DNA of 64,000 nt from Hyposmocoma kahamanoa (GCF_003589595.1 NW_020654748.1:1701971-1765970), one strand, 5' to 3'. Positions 45,291-56,469 are shown, counted from the stretch's first letter. Notes: generated by a model not told the origin, from the sequence alone. Made by a program: numbers and translations.

Positions 45291-45475
45291 ATGCCGCCGA
45301 CGGAATCTTCACGAGACGGCATGTTGTGCCTCTCGAGACATGATGGATGCCCCTGGGACCAAGCTCTGCAGTCCATCGATGGAAAATGGACAGGACTGCG
45401 ATACTCCTGCCTTAAAATATTGCACTTATACTGCAAAGTGTTCGAGCAGGAGGAGATCATTGATATGGTTATTAG
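45291..45475 (+). CDS. Probable coding exon of an unidentified host gene
   Basis: A frame from ATG 45291 runs for 61 codons plus two bases (ATT AG) and meets a consensus splice donor, AG|GTAAGT (donor GT at 45476-45477). G+C is far higher than in the flanks and third positions favour C/G (TGC, TAC, CTG, GAG, CAG), unlike the chance frames nearby. The peptide contains 'GCPWDQALQSIDGKWTGLRY' and 'CLKILHLYCKVFEQEEIIDM', soluble and helical in character. TAA directly precedes the ATG in frame, so this would be a first coding exon. The ATG context (TTAAATG) is mediocre. No domain is recognised and the next exon was not found. Without splicing the frame would end at the TAA in GTAAGT. Confidence 0.45.
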
Positions 45476-46134
45476 GTAAGTTGGTAGAAATTATTGCTGC
45501 TTTTTGTAAGTTGCGTACACAAACTTGTTAACTGTCCCTAGATGGATTTTTTTTTGTTCGAAATGTGTTTTAAATTTTTGTAATAACATGAGTTATGACA
45601 GATTGACATTTGTTATCAAATTGCTCGTACAACTCTCTGCATTGTTCTCCCACGACATGATGTAACGTATTGATTTGTATGGTTCAATTCAAGTCGCACG
45701 CTTCTAAATATATTTTAAAACCCTTACTCCTTTTATTCCAGCTGTCACTTAAATTTCCGGATGTTATATTCACTAAGTTCTGATCAAAGTAAAACGGTGC
45801 AGGGGGAGATAGTATAGTTTCCGTTTTGTAGACCTATAATCTTTCCTATTTGTGTTGTAAACGTGTTGAATGTGTCTTTACAGTACTTTATACAAAATCA
45901 ATACACAGGAGTGGGTTGCCAACTGGTTTATTCTCAAATCTACTTGTTGAAGGTAGAATCTAAAGAATATTAAAAACCTAATAACAAAATACTTGACAAA
46001 CGGTTCATTAGATTGCCCTCAATAATCCTCGTAGGTTACCCAGGAAAAGCGCTTATACCTCGGTCATTTCAATCGTTTGCCAAGACTCTGCAGGACGTAT
46101 AACTCGTTTTCCAAACCATAAAATCAAAATTAAA
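45476..46134. other. Putative intron sequence after the 45.3-kb exon
   Basis: A+T-rich; no acceptor plus coding exon could be picked out. Confidence 0.35.
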
Positions 46135-46420
46135 TAATCTTTATATTATAGGTAAGCGAATTACACTTGAAATGGTCATACTGATTAAACTTTGTTGCTC
46201 GAAAGGTAGATTCCTCCGAGAAGATTAAGCTATAAATTCTAGGGGTTGCTCTTTGTCTCTCAAAGACACTCTGTGGTCCAGATTGTAAATTGCACCCTAA
46301 CCGCACGTTTCTGTAGGACAAAGATTCTATTAATATCGGTGGCATTACCCCAAAGCAAAATGTCGTATGTCATTAAACTGTGAAAGTAGCTGAAGTAAAG
46401 CAAACTAAATGCTTTATGAT
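46135..46420 (-). pseudogene. CR1/Jockey-group element, internally deleted
   Basis: The minus strand reads 'KAFSLLYFSYFHSLMTYDIL', 'LWGNATDINRIFVLQKRAVR' and then, after a frame change, 'SGPQSVFERQR'. It then jumps to a UTR ('GAGCAACCCCTAGAATT ... CAAGTGTAATTCGCTTACCT') that matches the 3' UTR of 1929-2500 and 23035-23640. The coding segment between them is deleted, so the RT block and the UTR are directly joined. Confidence 0.75.
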
Positions 46421-48252
46421 GATGCGTAACATGATTTGCACATTGGTCTTGGGTTAAAAGTTACAAAAGAAGACTGGGTGATATTATAAATACATAAATT
46501 ACATTTCAATTAATTTTATAGAATTTAGTAAATCTTCTGAAATTTATATTTTAATAGATAGATTAATTATACTATATTCGCATAATTTCAAACAACAATA
46601 ATTTTGTTAATATTTCATTGCATATTGTTGTCATTGCATGCTGTGATGTTCCTTAAGTGTAGAAGCCTTAGTTTTAAGCTATTGTGTTCGATATTTAAGT
46701 GTAATGGTTTGGTAAAAAATAATTTAGTTGTGCTAATTATATTTGTTATACTTGTCAATTGAAAGGAAACAAGGATTTAATAAAAATGGAAGTAAATAAA
46801 TTTGCTATTCCGCGAACAGTGACGGTTAAGTCGTGTAAAATTTTTTCATTCAGTTAATTTTACCACTTTCCCTCCACTTAAAATGCGCAACTAGAAACAA
46901 TTACCATCACCAAAAATATACATGACACGCGTTTTACCTCTCTCCGAGATATCAGCAAATGTTGTAGATTGTTCGGCGTTCGGCTGAAGAATTAGCTTAC
47001 TTAGAACGGTTGATCATATTTATACATATTATAGGATATTGTGGAATAACGAACGGTTGGGGTCCCGCCACAATTTTAGTTTGTTTGTGGTGAGAGTACC
47101 AACTCAACATCTGTCGACCTTCATAAAGGAGGAGTTTTGGCCGAATGTATCGACGTTTCTGAAGCCTGTTACCGGACACCCAAATTGCGTTACACGTCGC
47201 AGTCCATACGTGTAAATACTATAAATAAATAAATATTACTAGCAATGTAATTTTTTTTAAATTATATTATGTATGTTGGTCCTTAAGGTGTATGTGGGTT
47301 ATATTAATGAGCCTGAATTAAATAAAAAGAATAAAATGAAAAATTAAAAATTACACATTCCATACAATAGTGGTAATAACCATGGTTATAGTTTAAAAAT
47401 ACCCGCAATAAGGGTTATTTATTATACATCCCCTATTTATGTATCTAATGATTTCCGTCTGTTCTATTATTTCATAAAATTTAAAATTTAATTCGTTAAT
47501 TACTTAAAGAAAGAATTTGCTATCCAAATATCGTTGTGACTCAAAATAACAGCGTTGCTTGCTTTTATAAACGGTTTTCATGTGACTTGGCTGCTGAGAT
47601 CATTCCGCATACGTCTCTTCGTACCAATCCACAATAGCTGGCAATATCCATCGTCACGGAAGATTCGCCTCATGCTTACGCCCGACAGTCGTAACTGCAA
47701 ACTCCTGAAATCAGCGCCGATTATTAGTTCCGCCATTAAATCAGTTACGAGCCACCGAAGCCCGCAACTCGTATTTTAAAGCTCTCAAAAACGCAAAGGC
47801 GGTTCCAGAACAAAAATTATCAGAGGTATAATACATTCGTTATTTCGTACGTCGTTTTCGGACGCATGACTCAGGTTGTTACACCACCGCTATCTCTTAT
47901 AATTGTAATCCAGAAACACCGACATATGCATTAGTTGTGACAGGAAACAAATTTACGACTGCAATTAAAAGAAAAAAAATTCAGAGACGAAATTAGTACG
48001 AACTACGTGTGATTAACAAACATAAGTATGATTTAAAACAAATAGTTCTGCAACAAGTATTAGCTTTATTAAAATCTATTTACCATTACTTTTCTTTCTG
48101 AATCCAGTCCCTGAAACCTGCAAGCCATTTAATATCCCATCATAAATTGTTTATTATTGCCATCATCAAGTGGGCCAAATTGTGCACATAACAGTTCCTG
48201 TAAATCACATTACGGTATCATTTGTATTGTAATGTATAATGAATAAATTACC
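46421..48252. other. Unannotated A+T-rich stretch
   Basis: A 74-codon frame at 47555-47779 has no recognised family; otherwise nothing. Confidence 0.4.
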
Positions 48253-48400
48253 TAGAGCTCCTTGTGAAAGAGTTCGTCCAGGGAATTACAGTCATCTTAC
48301 CTATTTATGTCGCCAAACAGTTATAAAAGTATTACTGCGTTCCGGTTTTGAAGGGTAAGGGTTCTGGTGAAATTACAGGCACAGGGGACATCAGGCTCAG
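48253..48400 (+). repeat. SINE-A 5' half
   Basis: Runs from AGAGCTCCTTGTGAAAGAGT to GAAATTACAGGCACAGGGGA, then truncated. Confidence 0.82.
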
Positions 48401-48647
48401 TTGATGTCATAAAAAAAATATAATTAATTTTAGAAATTTATGTTGTTAGAATCTACATCAGAGCGAGATAGCGAAACTACCTAAATTTTTATATGTCAGG
48501 GGTTACGGTTAGCATAGACCACAAATCAAAACAATGTAAACTGAAATATCATTCACTGCGTTTGTTTTTAATATTCCAGTTATTCTTACGCTGTGTTACG
48601 TAGATTTTAAAAATAGTTAAGTTTAAATAGGTTATCGTGATTGCTAT

Positions 48648-48947
48648 TTAGGTTATTCCAATTAACATTTTTCTCCTCTTGAACAACATTTGGATCTTTA
48701 CCGCCAGTGAAGATGATGTCTTCATTTTTTTTTGTGTAATTACGACAAAACTTTGAAGAACTTTTGTTTTATTTTTCCAACACGTTCCCCTTATTTCGCC
48801 CCTGTCTTCCATTTCAGCAGTAACATTACCTTTTAATGTCAAGGCATTTTCCACCGTCCGTTTCAAATATTGTTTGCCGTGCAAGTGATGCAAAGTAAAT
48901 GGCTCTGGGCTTGGCACCGGCCGTTCCATTACCAGATGTCGAGCCAA
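48648..48947 (-). CDS. 99-codon frame, possible decayed gene
   Basis: The minus frame starts 'MARHLVMERPVPSPEPF' and includes 'GKQYLKRTVENALTL' and 'VTAEMEDRGEIRGTCW'. G+C is raised in the first 120 bp. A second frame there reads 'AGAKPRAIYFASLARQTIFE' and later 'NEDIIFTGGKDPNVV', also protein-like, so the true frame is unclear. A donor-like AAG|GTAATG follows codon 39. No family is recognised: a short exon, a decayed gene or a repeat-derived frame are all possible. Confidence 0.2.
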   Translation of the reverse strand: MARHLVMERPVPSPEPFTLHHLHGKQYLKRTVENALTLKGNVTAEMEDRGEIRGTCWKNKTKVLQSFVVITQKKMKTSSSLAVKIQMLFKRRKMLIGIT

Positions 48948-49203
48948 AGGTCATATAGATCCATGTCCATATTGAAGATTGTGTGTTTTGACTGATTCTG
49001 TGGTAATCATTTATGCGTTTCCGTTAGTAGTTCAAAGCACTTCAGTGCTTTACTTTCGCGCAAAACACCAATTGATGTGTGCCTTATTAGGGTTTGTAGC
49101 ATCTTTCACAGATGTTATTGACTAATATTATTTGTATATTATTGTTAGCTGGTAATTTTAATTGCTGTTTTGTATCTCTTATTCTTCTTTTATTATTTTC
49201 TAC

Positions 49204-49598
49204 CGGTGATCCCCAAAGTGATCTGTCTTATGTTGACCCCTAGGGGTCCATGTCCGAATATAGGAAATATAGAGGATGCACGAGACGTTAATGGAGGGTC
49301 ATGAGAATGGATCTGATTTAGGCAAGTCTTTCTTTGATTTGAATAATCCATATTACACAGTTTCTATGTAAATACATAATACTTTCTTATAAGAGAGTAA
49401 TTTATGTTACCCGTTTTATGTTTACCCGTTACAGTATTTAAACATTTCACAATAAACAAGATAATCAGTTCTCACTAGCTGTCAAACACATATTTGAAGT
49501 AGATGAATTTGTAAAAAAAATATTAAAAAGGCAGGGGGTCTAGGCGAAGCGTAAAAAGAAGCGCGTGGTCTACCAGACAAAAAGTTTGAGAACTTCTG
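49204..49598. mobile_element. hAT-like non-autonomous element, 395 bp
   Basis: The left end CGGTGATCCCCAAAGTG and the reverse complement of the right end CAGAAGTTCTCAAACTTTTT resemble hAT termini (CAGNGGTTCYCAAACTTTTT). Flanking octamers TTTTCTAC and TTCTATAC agree at 6 of 8 positions, consistent with an old 8-bp TSD. 'GACCCCTAGGGGTC' near the left and 'GACCACGCGC' near the right fit this type. No ORF. Confidence 0.55.
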
Positions 49599-50692
49599 TT
49601 CTATACTATTGTTTAGGGGCTTGTAGCAAGGCAATAAACGTGTTAACTATCTACGCAAGACTTTCTTTGAGTATTGAAAAGCTTTAGTAGCATTAGGTTT
49701 AGTTTTCAGGCCAATTTATTTTCAGTTGAGCTCTATCTACATTTTGAGAAGTAGTTTTTGTCTAACGCGTTTTATAAATGAATCATAAACATTTTAAAAA
49801 AATTACGACGATTACGAAGAAAGCTTTTGAAAGCTTAGTAAGATTACATCTTCCTTAGTTAGTGAGAACAGAGGCCTGCCACAACCTCTTAAAACAATAT
49901 TACTTTAACCTTACATTGACTTTTCGTGCCGCGGGCGCTTAAAGTAAGCTTATTATAATGTTAAAACTATGATGTTTTATTGGCAGCTTTGTGACTATTC
50001 ATTCGCTCAATTCGTACTATGACGCGACTTTAATATTAAAGTAATATTGTTCTTAAGTCAAATTTTGCAATCTTATAGTAGTTATTCGGACGCAGTGGAA
50101 TGAATATTATGTTCGAATTTATTGTCTAAATATTGATTTGTAATGATTAAAAGTTAGGTTGAACTTATTTATTTACATAAATCTCTTCAATATTTTGCTT
50201 ATTTTTTTATTTAATAGTACATAGGAAATCATTTCTCGTTAAAAAACATACGCGATGTTTATTTCGTAAAATTATGACAGCGACATCTATACGTTCTTTG
50301 GCGACACTAACATTTGAGACTAGACTATAATTCCGAATTCACAAGGACGGTGACTATAAAGACTCTGCTTGTTTTATTTATTTTTGTTCATGAAAATGCG
50401 AAAAAATAATTGAAAACAACGTAATTTTAATAGATTTTATTGTTACATACTTCTTTTTTAACAGTTTAGATTCTCTGAATGTAAATAACATTAAGTACTT
50501 AAACATTATACTACGATAAGACGATTCGGAACATCAAAAAAGAAAGAGATGGCATTTTATAGTTCATATAGCGCTATTTCTTTCCTATTTTTTGTAAGGA
50601 ATAGATAATATTGGGAAATCATTCGTACTTTCAATCACTTTAGCAATAATACATTATTTGGTTGACAGGTTTGCCATGGTACGAAAACGAGT
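49599..50692. other. Unannotated A+T-rich stretch
   Basis: Nothing recognised. Confidence 0.4.
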
Positions 50693-50700
50693 AATATTTT

Positions 50701-50970
50701 CATTGGCTTACAATTATATGGACGTCGGGTCCGCGCTAAAAAGTGTCCGAACTTGTAAGGCGTTAAAATCGTATACAGAGCGTCAAACTCCGCTTTAGTC
50801 TTCATTTGTTCGACTGACAGCGCGATACTGCAATGACATTATAATTTAAATTCAACGTTTTACCTTTTTCATATTCCTTTACATGTCACTACGTTTAAAT
50901 AGGTTGACTTGGGACATTTTTTTCGTGGTTTTTGTATTAGACTCGTCGTCCATTTATTTGTAAGTCAATG
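50701..50970 (+). mobile_element. MITE-1 copy c, 270 bp, perfect 8-bp TSD
   Basis: The TIRs CATTGGCTTACAATTATATG and GTAAGTCAATG are as in copies a and b. The perfect duplication AATATTTT is at 50693-50700 and 50971-50978. Relative to the other copies it lacks about 16 bp in the 'AAGCAAGCAAAATTAGACAG' region. Confidence 0.92.
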
Positions 50971-51129
50971 AATATTTTAATAAGCTTACTTTAAGCTTAC
51001 ATCGAAATAAGATTGTTTTTGGAAAGATTATGGTAGACCCCAGATTCCAGAACTACAGTAATGATGCTTTAGTACCTATAGTATGTCTCACCGACAAAAG
51101 CGAGCAAATATTTTTATTGCATATTCCAG

Positions 51130-51225
51130 AAGACGAAACTATTTCTTGGGATCTAAATTGCGGATATTTGTTTTTTCAAACAAACCAACGTTACGGGCTT
51201 CTTACAGGTCCCATGGTCGCTGTAA
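51130..51225 (+). repeat. Repeat family D fragment
   Basis: 'GATATTTGTTTTTTCAAAC', 'AAACCAACGTTACGGGC' and 'TTACAGGTCCCATGGTCGC'. Confidence 0.65.
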
Positions 51226-51255
51226 AATTTGAATAATTAATTATAAGTTTTTTAT

Positions 51256-51520
51256 ATCAAAAACACCTCAAATGCTTGTGGAATTACATCTATTTACCAA
51301 GATTAATTGAAATTGGTTAGCGAAAAGTGAGTGAAATGCAATAAATCAAAATCATCCCCCAATTTTGCACCCTTAGAGGTGGAATATTTTCTTCAAATTT
51401 GAATGGAACCATAATTGAGGTACCTTTACAAAAAAAAACATCGAAATTGCACACAAAAACACACAAAAAAAGCATTAAAAAAAATTAAGTCGAATGGAGA
51501 ACCTCCTTTTTTTAATTTCA
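51256..51520 (+). repeat. Repeat family C copy
   Basis: 'TGTGGAATTACATCTATTTA' through 'GGTGGAATATTTTCTTCAAA' to 'GGAGAACCTCCTTTTTTT'. It abuts the Jockey tail at 51530. Confidence 0.72.
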
Positions 51521-51529
51521 TCTTATATT

Positions 51530-51950
51530 AAAGGTGCAGAATTGGTGAAAGCGAAGCTGCAGAGCCTTGAACACCGCCGTAAAGTTGCCTGCTTATCGGT
51601 ATTTTACAGGATATATCACGGAGAGTGTGCGATGGATTTACACGATTTAATTCCGTCTTCCCCTTTCCATCATCGGGGGACCAGACGTAGGCTTGGGTAC
51701 CACCCCTATGTTGTGGATATTCCAAAGATTCTCACGAACCGTTACGCGTCCACATTTATATGGCGAACGGCTATGGAATGGAATTCCCTGACAACAGACT
51801 TGTTCCCTGAACGTTATAACTTAGGCTTTTTCAAGGCTAGAGTGAATAGGCATTATGTAGGTGTGCATGCTCGATCGTAGACCTCATCGTCACTTTCCAG
51901 CAGGTGAGATGGAGGTCAAATGCACACTTACATTTCATAAAAAAAAGGTG
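51530..51950 (+). pseudogene. Jockey-like RT C-terminal tail with poly-A
   Basis: The frame to 51880 encodes 'GAELVKAKLQSLEHRRKVAC', 'SVFYRIYHGECAMDLHDLIP', 'FHHRGTRRRLGYHPYVVDIP', 'TFIWRTAMEWNSLTTDLFPE' and 'RYNLGFFKARVNRHYVG'. The HRR.VACL..FYRIYHGEC and LWN/EWNSL..D.FP.RY..G.FK..VN blocks are the standard C-terminus of Jockey-like ORF2. The 3' UTR ends with AAAAAAAA near 51945, unlike the tandem-repeat ends of the CR1-like copies. Catalytic RT is absent (5'-truncated). Other copies: 28255 (minus), 35045. Confidence 0.88.
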
Positions 51951-52660
51951 CGATTAGGCACTTAAAAAATATAGTAGAAAAAACTTATTAAAAATATTTA
52001 AATACTGGAAGAAAGTTTATAAGTAGAAGATTCTCCAGGTTCGCACCCACGCATTGTGCCCGGAAGGCTGGCAACATTTCCCCTTTGAATAGCTAATCTT
52101 ATTATTTGGCGGAAATAACTGCCAGCCTTGTGGTTACCGGAGGCTTTTTAAAGGTCGATCTGACAGCTCGTCCGCCACAGGCAACGCAAAAGACACGAAA
52201 TTGTAGCGCTCCATTTTTTAAAATCGGTTCAAAAACATACAGAAAATAGTTTCATTGTATATATTACTATTTCAATCGCGAAAATCTAAGAACCTGACAT
52301 CTTTTACATGTGGTTTAACAGTGGAATAATAATTGGCATTGCTCTAGCCGTCAGTAATATTATTTTTGAAATTAGTAGGTGAACAATGCCATGTTTGTAA
52401 ACAGTGTTGTATACCTGAGTTGGGAAGTAATTGCAACAATGTTTGTAGACATTGGATTGTGGCGCTACAAAGTATTGTTTTTGGCATTCCATTGTGTCCG
52501 ATGATCACATCACTTTATTCAGAAATTCCTTATCAGTCATGCGTCATCTTAGTTCTCTCGTGGTTGAAATAAGTAATAACACAACAAGATGGCAGCTCGC
52601 TAATGAGTACCCGGCTTATGTGAATAAGGTAAACCAATCATTATTGTATTTTTTTTATGC
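51951..52660. other. Unannotated stretch with a G+C-richer block at 52035-52200
   Basis: The block contains 'GTGCCCGGAAGGCTGGCAAC' and 'GCCAGCCTTGTGGTTACCGG', a short inverted pair (GGCTGGCA/TGCCAGCC). It is probably an old repeat; no coding frame is supported. Confidence 0.35.
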
Positions 52661-52885
52661 CAAGTGACGGGACGAACAAGTCGTGCACCTGGTGCTAAGC
52701 GACACGCCTGTCAATGACAGTTACAGTGCCATTCAGAGCTTTAAATTGCAAAGATCTGAGGGGCACATAAGTTGAAAAGTCCTATGTGTCTGTAATTTCT
52801 CCAGCAACCTTATGGTACAAAACGGAAAAGTATTAATGCTCACATTACCGCTTGGCGGCAGAAATAGCTTAGGTGGCTGAACTGC
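52661..52885 (-). repeat. SINE-A copy
   Basis: Reverse complement from CTATTTCTGCCGCCAAGCGG to GTTCGTCCCGTCAC; lacks the 5' end. Confidence 0.82.
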
Positions 52886-53273
52886 CGCTTAAATCTTTGT
52901 GATAAGATCTTTTTTCACCTCTCTTGTATGAGCTTTCATTCGAATCCGATAGTAAATACTACTTGTTCGTATTAACACTTAGTATCATAAAAAAAATATT
53001 AAAAACAACAACTAATGATAAATAAATAAGCACTCTCACACGATTAAATTTGACGAAACAGAGTTTGTTTTATTGTTTAAAACCTCCTAAAACTTGGTCT
53101 GTTTGATACCGAGATGAGGCAAGCAATTTTTAAGTCATTGAATTAAAAATAATAATAACGTACTTGCACTCCAACACCGTGGGACGCCGCTGTATATATA
53201 CACATATCATCGGTATTTTGTAGGAAGGGCGAAACCACCATTTTGAATAATCTCCGTACAGAATACTAAAAAG

Positions 53274-53750
53274 AACCGACCTCAAAAGCTCGTGGAATTT
53301 TTAAACGTAAACGTACACACTCCCTGCACTAGGAAAACCCCGTATCACGGGTGCCATGGACACACACGTCGACAACCACAAATTACACCCAAACTCACGA
53401 GAGAAATAAACGTAGGCCATACAAATATTTCTCCCGGCTCGGAAATCGAACCCGATACCTCTTTCCAGTCCAACATGATAACCTTTTGGCCACAGAGGCA
53501 GTTTCAATTACATCTGTTTGCCAAGTTTTATTGCAATTGATTACCGGAAAGTGCGCGAAAACGGATTCATCCCCTAGATTGCCACCCTTAGAGATGGAAT
53601 ATTTTCTTCAAACTTAAATGGGACCACTACTGGGGTACCCTCTTTCTAACAAAAAAAAGAATCGCTTCACAAATGAGCCGGAGTTATCGAGTAATATACT
53701 ATATACATATATATATAACTTAAACTTAATTACAACCAAAATTGAATTGT
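53274..53750 (+). repeat. Repeat family C copy interrupted by SINE-B
   Basis: 'ACCGACCTCAAAAGCTCGTG' on the left and 'CATCTGTTTGCCAAG ... GATGGAATATTTTCTTCAA' on the right are contiguous in other copies. The SINE at 53310-53502 separates them. Confidence 0.72.
53310..53502 (-). repeat. SINE-B copy inserted in family C
   Basis: The minus strand reads ACTGCCTCTGTGGCCAAAAG with a mutated A box, a B-box relic GGTTCGATTTCC-like near 53440, and the same body ('GAGTTTGGGTGTAATTTGTG') as 22012. The tail is lost. AATT at both edges may be a short TSD. Confidence 0.85.
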
Positions 53751-54169
53751 AAAACGGGATGTAAATATTTTACAACAGTCTTCAAATATGCTTCCCTGAA
53801 AAATAATTCCAAATGGCGTTTTCACCTTTTCTACAAAACACCGACGTTATATCCTTACGCCCTTGGATTTCCATTGGGGTAGACAGATTACCGACCGCTA
53901 CTTAGCACGTTCCTGGCAAACCTCTCTTACTTTCATTCATAAATCTTTTCATACAAGCTTTGTTTTCTCACTGCGCACTCTTGGTAATGGAATAGTTTAT
54001 ATCTCATGTTGACCATCGTGAAATGCGTGACGCTTTCAGAGACCTTGAGTTGACAAGGATTTATGTCATAGCGGGATTTAGTCAAGATTGTTTGAATGAA
54101 AGGTGACACTTAACAAACATTGTTCGCTGCTTACTTGTCTTACGATTCTGAAGTAATGTTTATTGAATG
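53751..54169. other. Unannotated stretch
   Basis: Nothing recognised. Confidence 0.4.
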
Positions 54170-54615
54170 GTCATGTGATGGTGTGACCTCCTTACACCGT
54201 CATCTTACCTTTTTGTGTCGTATCATTTTTTCTTTTGCTTGTATTTAAATTTTAAATTTGAATTGTTCCATCTTCCTTCGCTTTCTCATTTTGCTTCGTA
54301 CCAAGGAGACTCTCCGCGATCGCGGTAGCGAAAACATCTACTTTCTTATTTTTGAACCGTTGCCATTTTAAGATATTAATATTGTTGTTGTACTGAATAA
54401 ATTCCTATAAACCGCACTTTCGTCTTTTCAACTGCTATAACTTGCTAATTAAGACGTATGGAGGCTGCGGGCTCTACGGAGGCTATTACTACCCTTGGAC
54501 CAGGCTACATTACCGCTATCCAGGCTATTTTAGTCTACAGAACGCCACCAGCACCAGCAGCACCACTACAGTCATGTCAAGGGAAAGGAAGTTAGTCGAA
54601 ACTGGAGAAGTCTAA
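54170..54615 (+). repeat. TATA/Gly-Cys module with longest frame
   Basis: 'GTGTGACCTCCTTACACCGT' and 'TCATCTTACCTTTTTGTG' open the module. TATAAAC is at 54406-54412. From 54454 a 53-residue frame runs to a stop at 54613-54615. It reads 'TYGGCGLYGGYYYPWTRLHY' and 'RYPGYFSLQ' and then becomes Thr/Ser-rich. The position of the ATG in copy 1 is ACG here and its TGT codon is TAT, so the start is lost. The frame suggests a small Gly/Tyr/Cys-rich protein gene that has decayed. Confidence 0.5.
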
Positions 54616-54629
54616 AATGTATAGTTTTA

Positions 54630-55277
54630 TACACGGAAGAAAAAAACAATGGAAGTACCTTAAACCTCGATTATTATCAGAACCGATGTCGGTAAGACTC
54701 ACACATTCTGAATTTGAAACACTACAAAATCTTTATATTAATTGGTCGTGCTTTCAAATTTAAAAAGAAATAACTTATTCTGGATTGTTGATATAATTTA
54801 AACTTTACCCTGTTGGCATAAAGTTCAATACCATCAATACCTATTATTGCATGTTACAACGTTTTGATATTACTTTGAAATTTCAATCAATGTGCTGCCA
54901 TCTAACGTTTTTCTGCTGAACGACGACGAATTGGAGTTATTAATTTTAATTCTCCAAAAAAGAAGAGACCATATTGCAGAGTATAAGCTTTACTTTCGTT
55001 TCTGATAACAAAAACATTATTTCGATAAACGGTAAATTGACAATTTATTAAAATATGAAATATGATGATATGAAATACCACCACCGATAATATTTTTGGC
55101 CCGACTATCATTTTTGCACTCCAAAACAATTTTGATTGATTTTAGAGAATTTGCAAGAAAGCATGACACAACCATACCACACAAAGCGAAAATGGCGGAC
55201 TGAACTCAGATAGGTCTTTCGAGACCTATAGTTGGCACGCGTCTCACAGTACACAGAACAGTATTTATTGTTCTGTA
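54630..55277 (+). repeat. Dispersed repeat copy 2 (uninterrupted)
   Basis: Aligns with 1645-1862 plus 3209-3627 and shows the pre-insertion site CTATTATTGC at about 54841. This copy dates the DNA transposon at 1863 as a later insertion. Confidence 0.75.
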
Positions 55278-56024
55278 TGTATATATGTATATCGGAAAAA
55301 GAAGTAAAAGGGAAGACGTTGAGGGAAACTCCCTTGTCAATAGCGGCACATTTAATTCAAAAAAGGAATCCACATACTGTGTGATATTGTTTATTACAGA
55401 ATTTGCCTAAAAGGAATTGTATTTAAAACGTTTCTCGTACTCGTGCCTGAAAATTTATTAGGGGCTATCAGGTGAAATAAAAAATCTGACGTTCAAGAAA
55501 ATGACCGCTAAATTGCACATAGTGCATGGTTACAAAATGGCGTATTATGTATACATTACGGTGTGAAATATTTATAACAATGATTTTGCATGTTTTGTGT
55601 GGATAGAACTGCAATCTATAATAACCATTTTGTTAAACGTATTTTAATGCAAATAAAGTTAATTTTACTCGACTGATTTATAATATTTCTATAAAATATA
55701 TTCCTATCACTTTGAAGGTAATCTACACGAGATTACTTCCTTATTCCAATTTATTTCCGCCTGTATATTTTGGCAGCTCTATATCAAGCCCCTTTGAAGT
55801 TTTTGATACAGTGGGCAAAGACATCAAATTGTCAATCCTTTGGCGAAATATTAATGAAGACATAGAAACATGCGTACGAGATTCGAATTGCTGAACACTT
55901 TTTAGAAATGATTAATACATGTATGTATTTATAAGAATCGTTATAATTTATTCACGTCACTAGAACATAAAATTCCAGAGCGATTTAATTATTTTTTTTC
56001 CATTAAAGTTGGAATGTTTTATGA
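55278..56024. other. Unannotated stretch
   Basis: Nothing recognised. Confidence 0.4.
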
Positions 56025-56070
56025 TGTCAAGCGATCGGGAGGAACAAGTCGTGCGCCAGTCCTTGGGCTC
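56025..56070 (-). repeat. SINE-A terminal fragment
   Basis: 'GTCAAGCGATCGGGAGGAAC' followed by AAGTCGTGCGCC matches the end of SINE-A. The 95-codon frame that starts here is therefore partly repeat. Confidence 0.6.
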
Positions 56071-56469
56071 AATTTACATCGCCGCGGAATGGAATGGAAG
56101 CAAAGTTCTGTAACCATAGCAAAATGTACTTTATGTAAATTGTTTTTAATGAATCTCTTAATTTTTGTATGGGTCTATTTGTACGAAGAAGTAAAATCAT
56201 ATAGGATGAAAAATACTGCGAACGTATCGTATTCCATTGCCATATATATTTTATTTGGATTTGGATTTTTTGTCATCCAAGTAGGTACGCAGAAGTTTTA
56301 GTGCAAAGTTTTTATTTCACTATAATTTCAAATCTCGTAAATGGCAAGTTTTGAATATCAACCAGAGTCTTATAGAAGCGTCTTATAGATTACCTTCTTT
56401 GTCTAGTTTTTATAGAGATTTCACCTATCGACAACGCTTTGAAGTTATTTGGTATTTCATTTTTTCATG

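Noticed and set aside
53292..53617. Overlapping 68-88-codon frames on both strands
   Set aside because: They lie in a SINE-B inserted in repeat family C.
56014..56301. 95-codon frame with hydrophobic segments
   Set aside because: Its start is a SINE-A fragment and the remainder is A+T-driven hydrophobic sequence.
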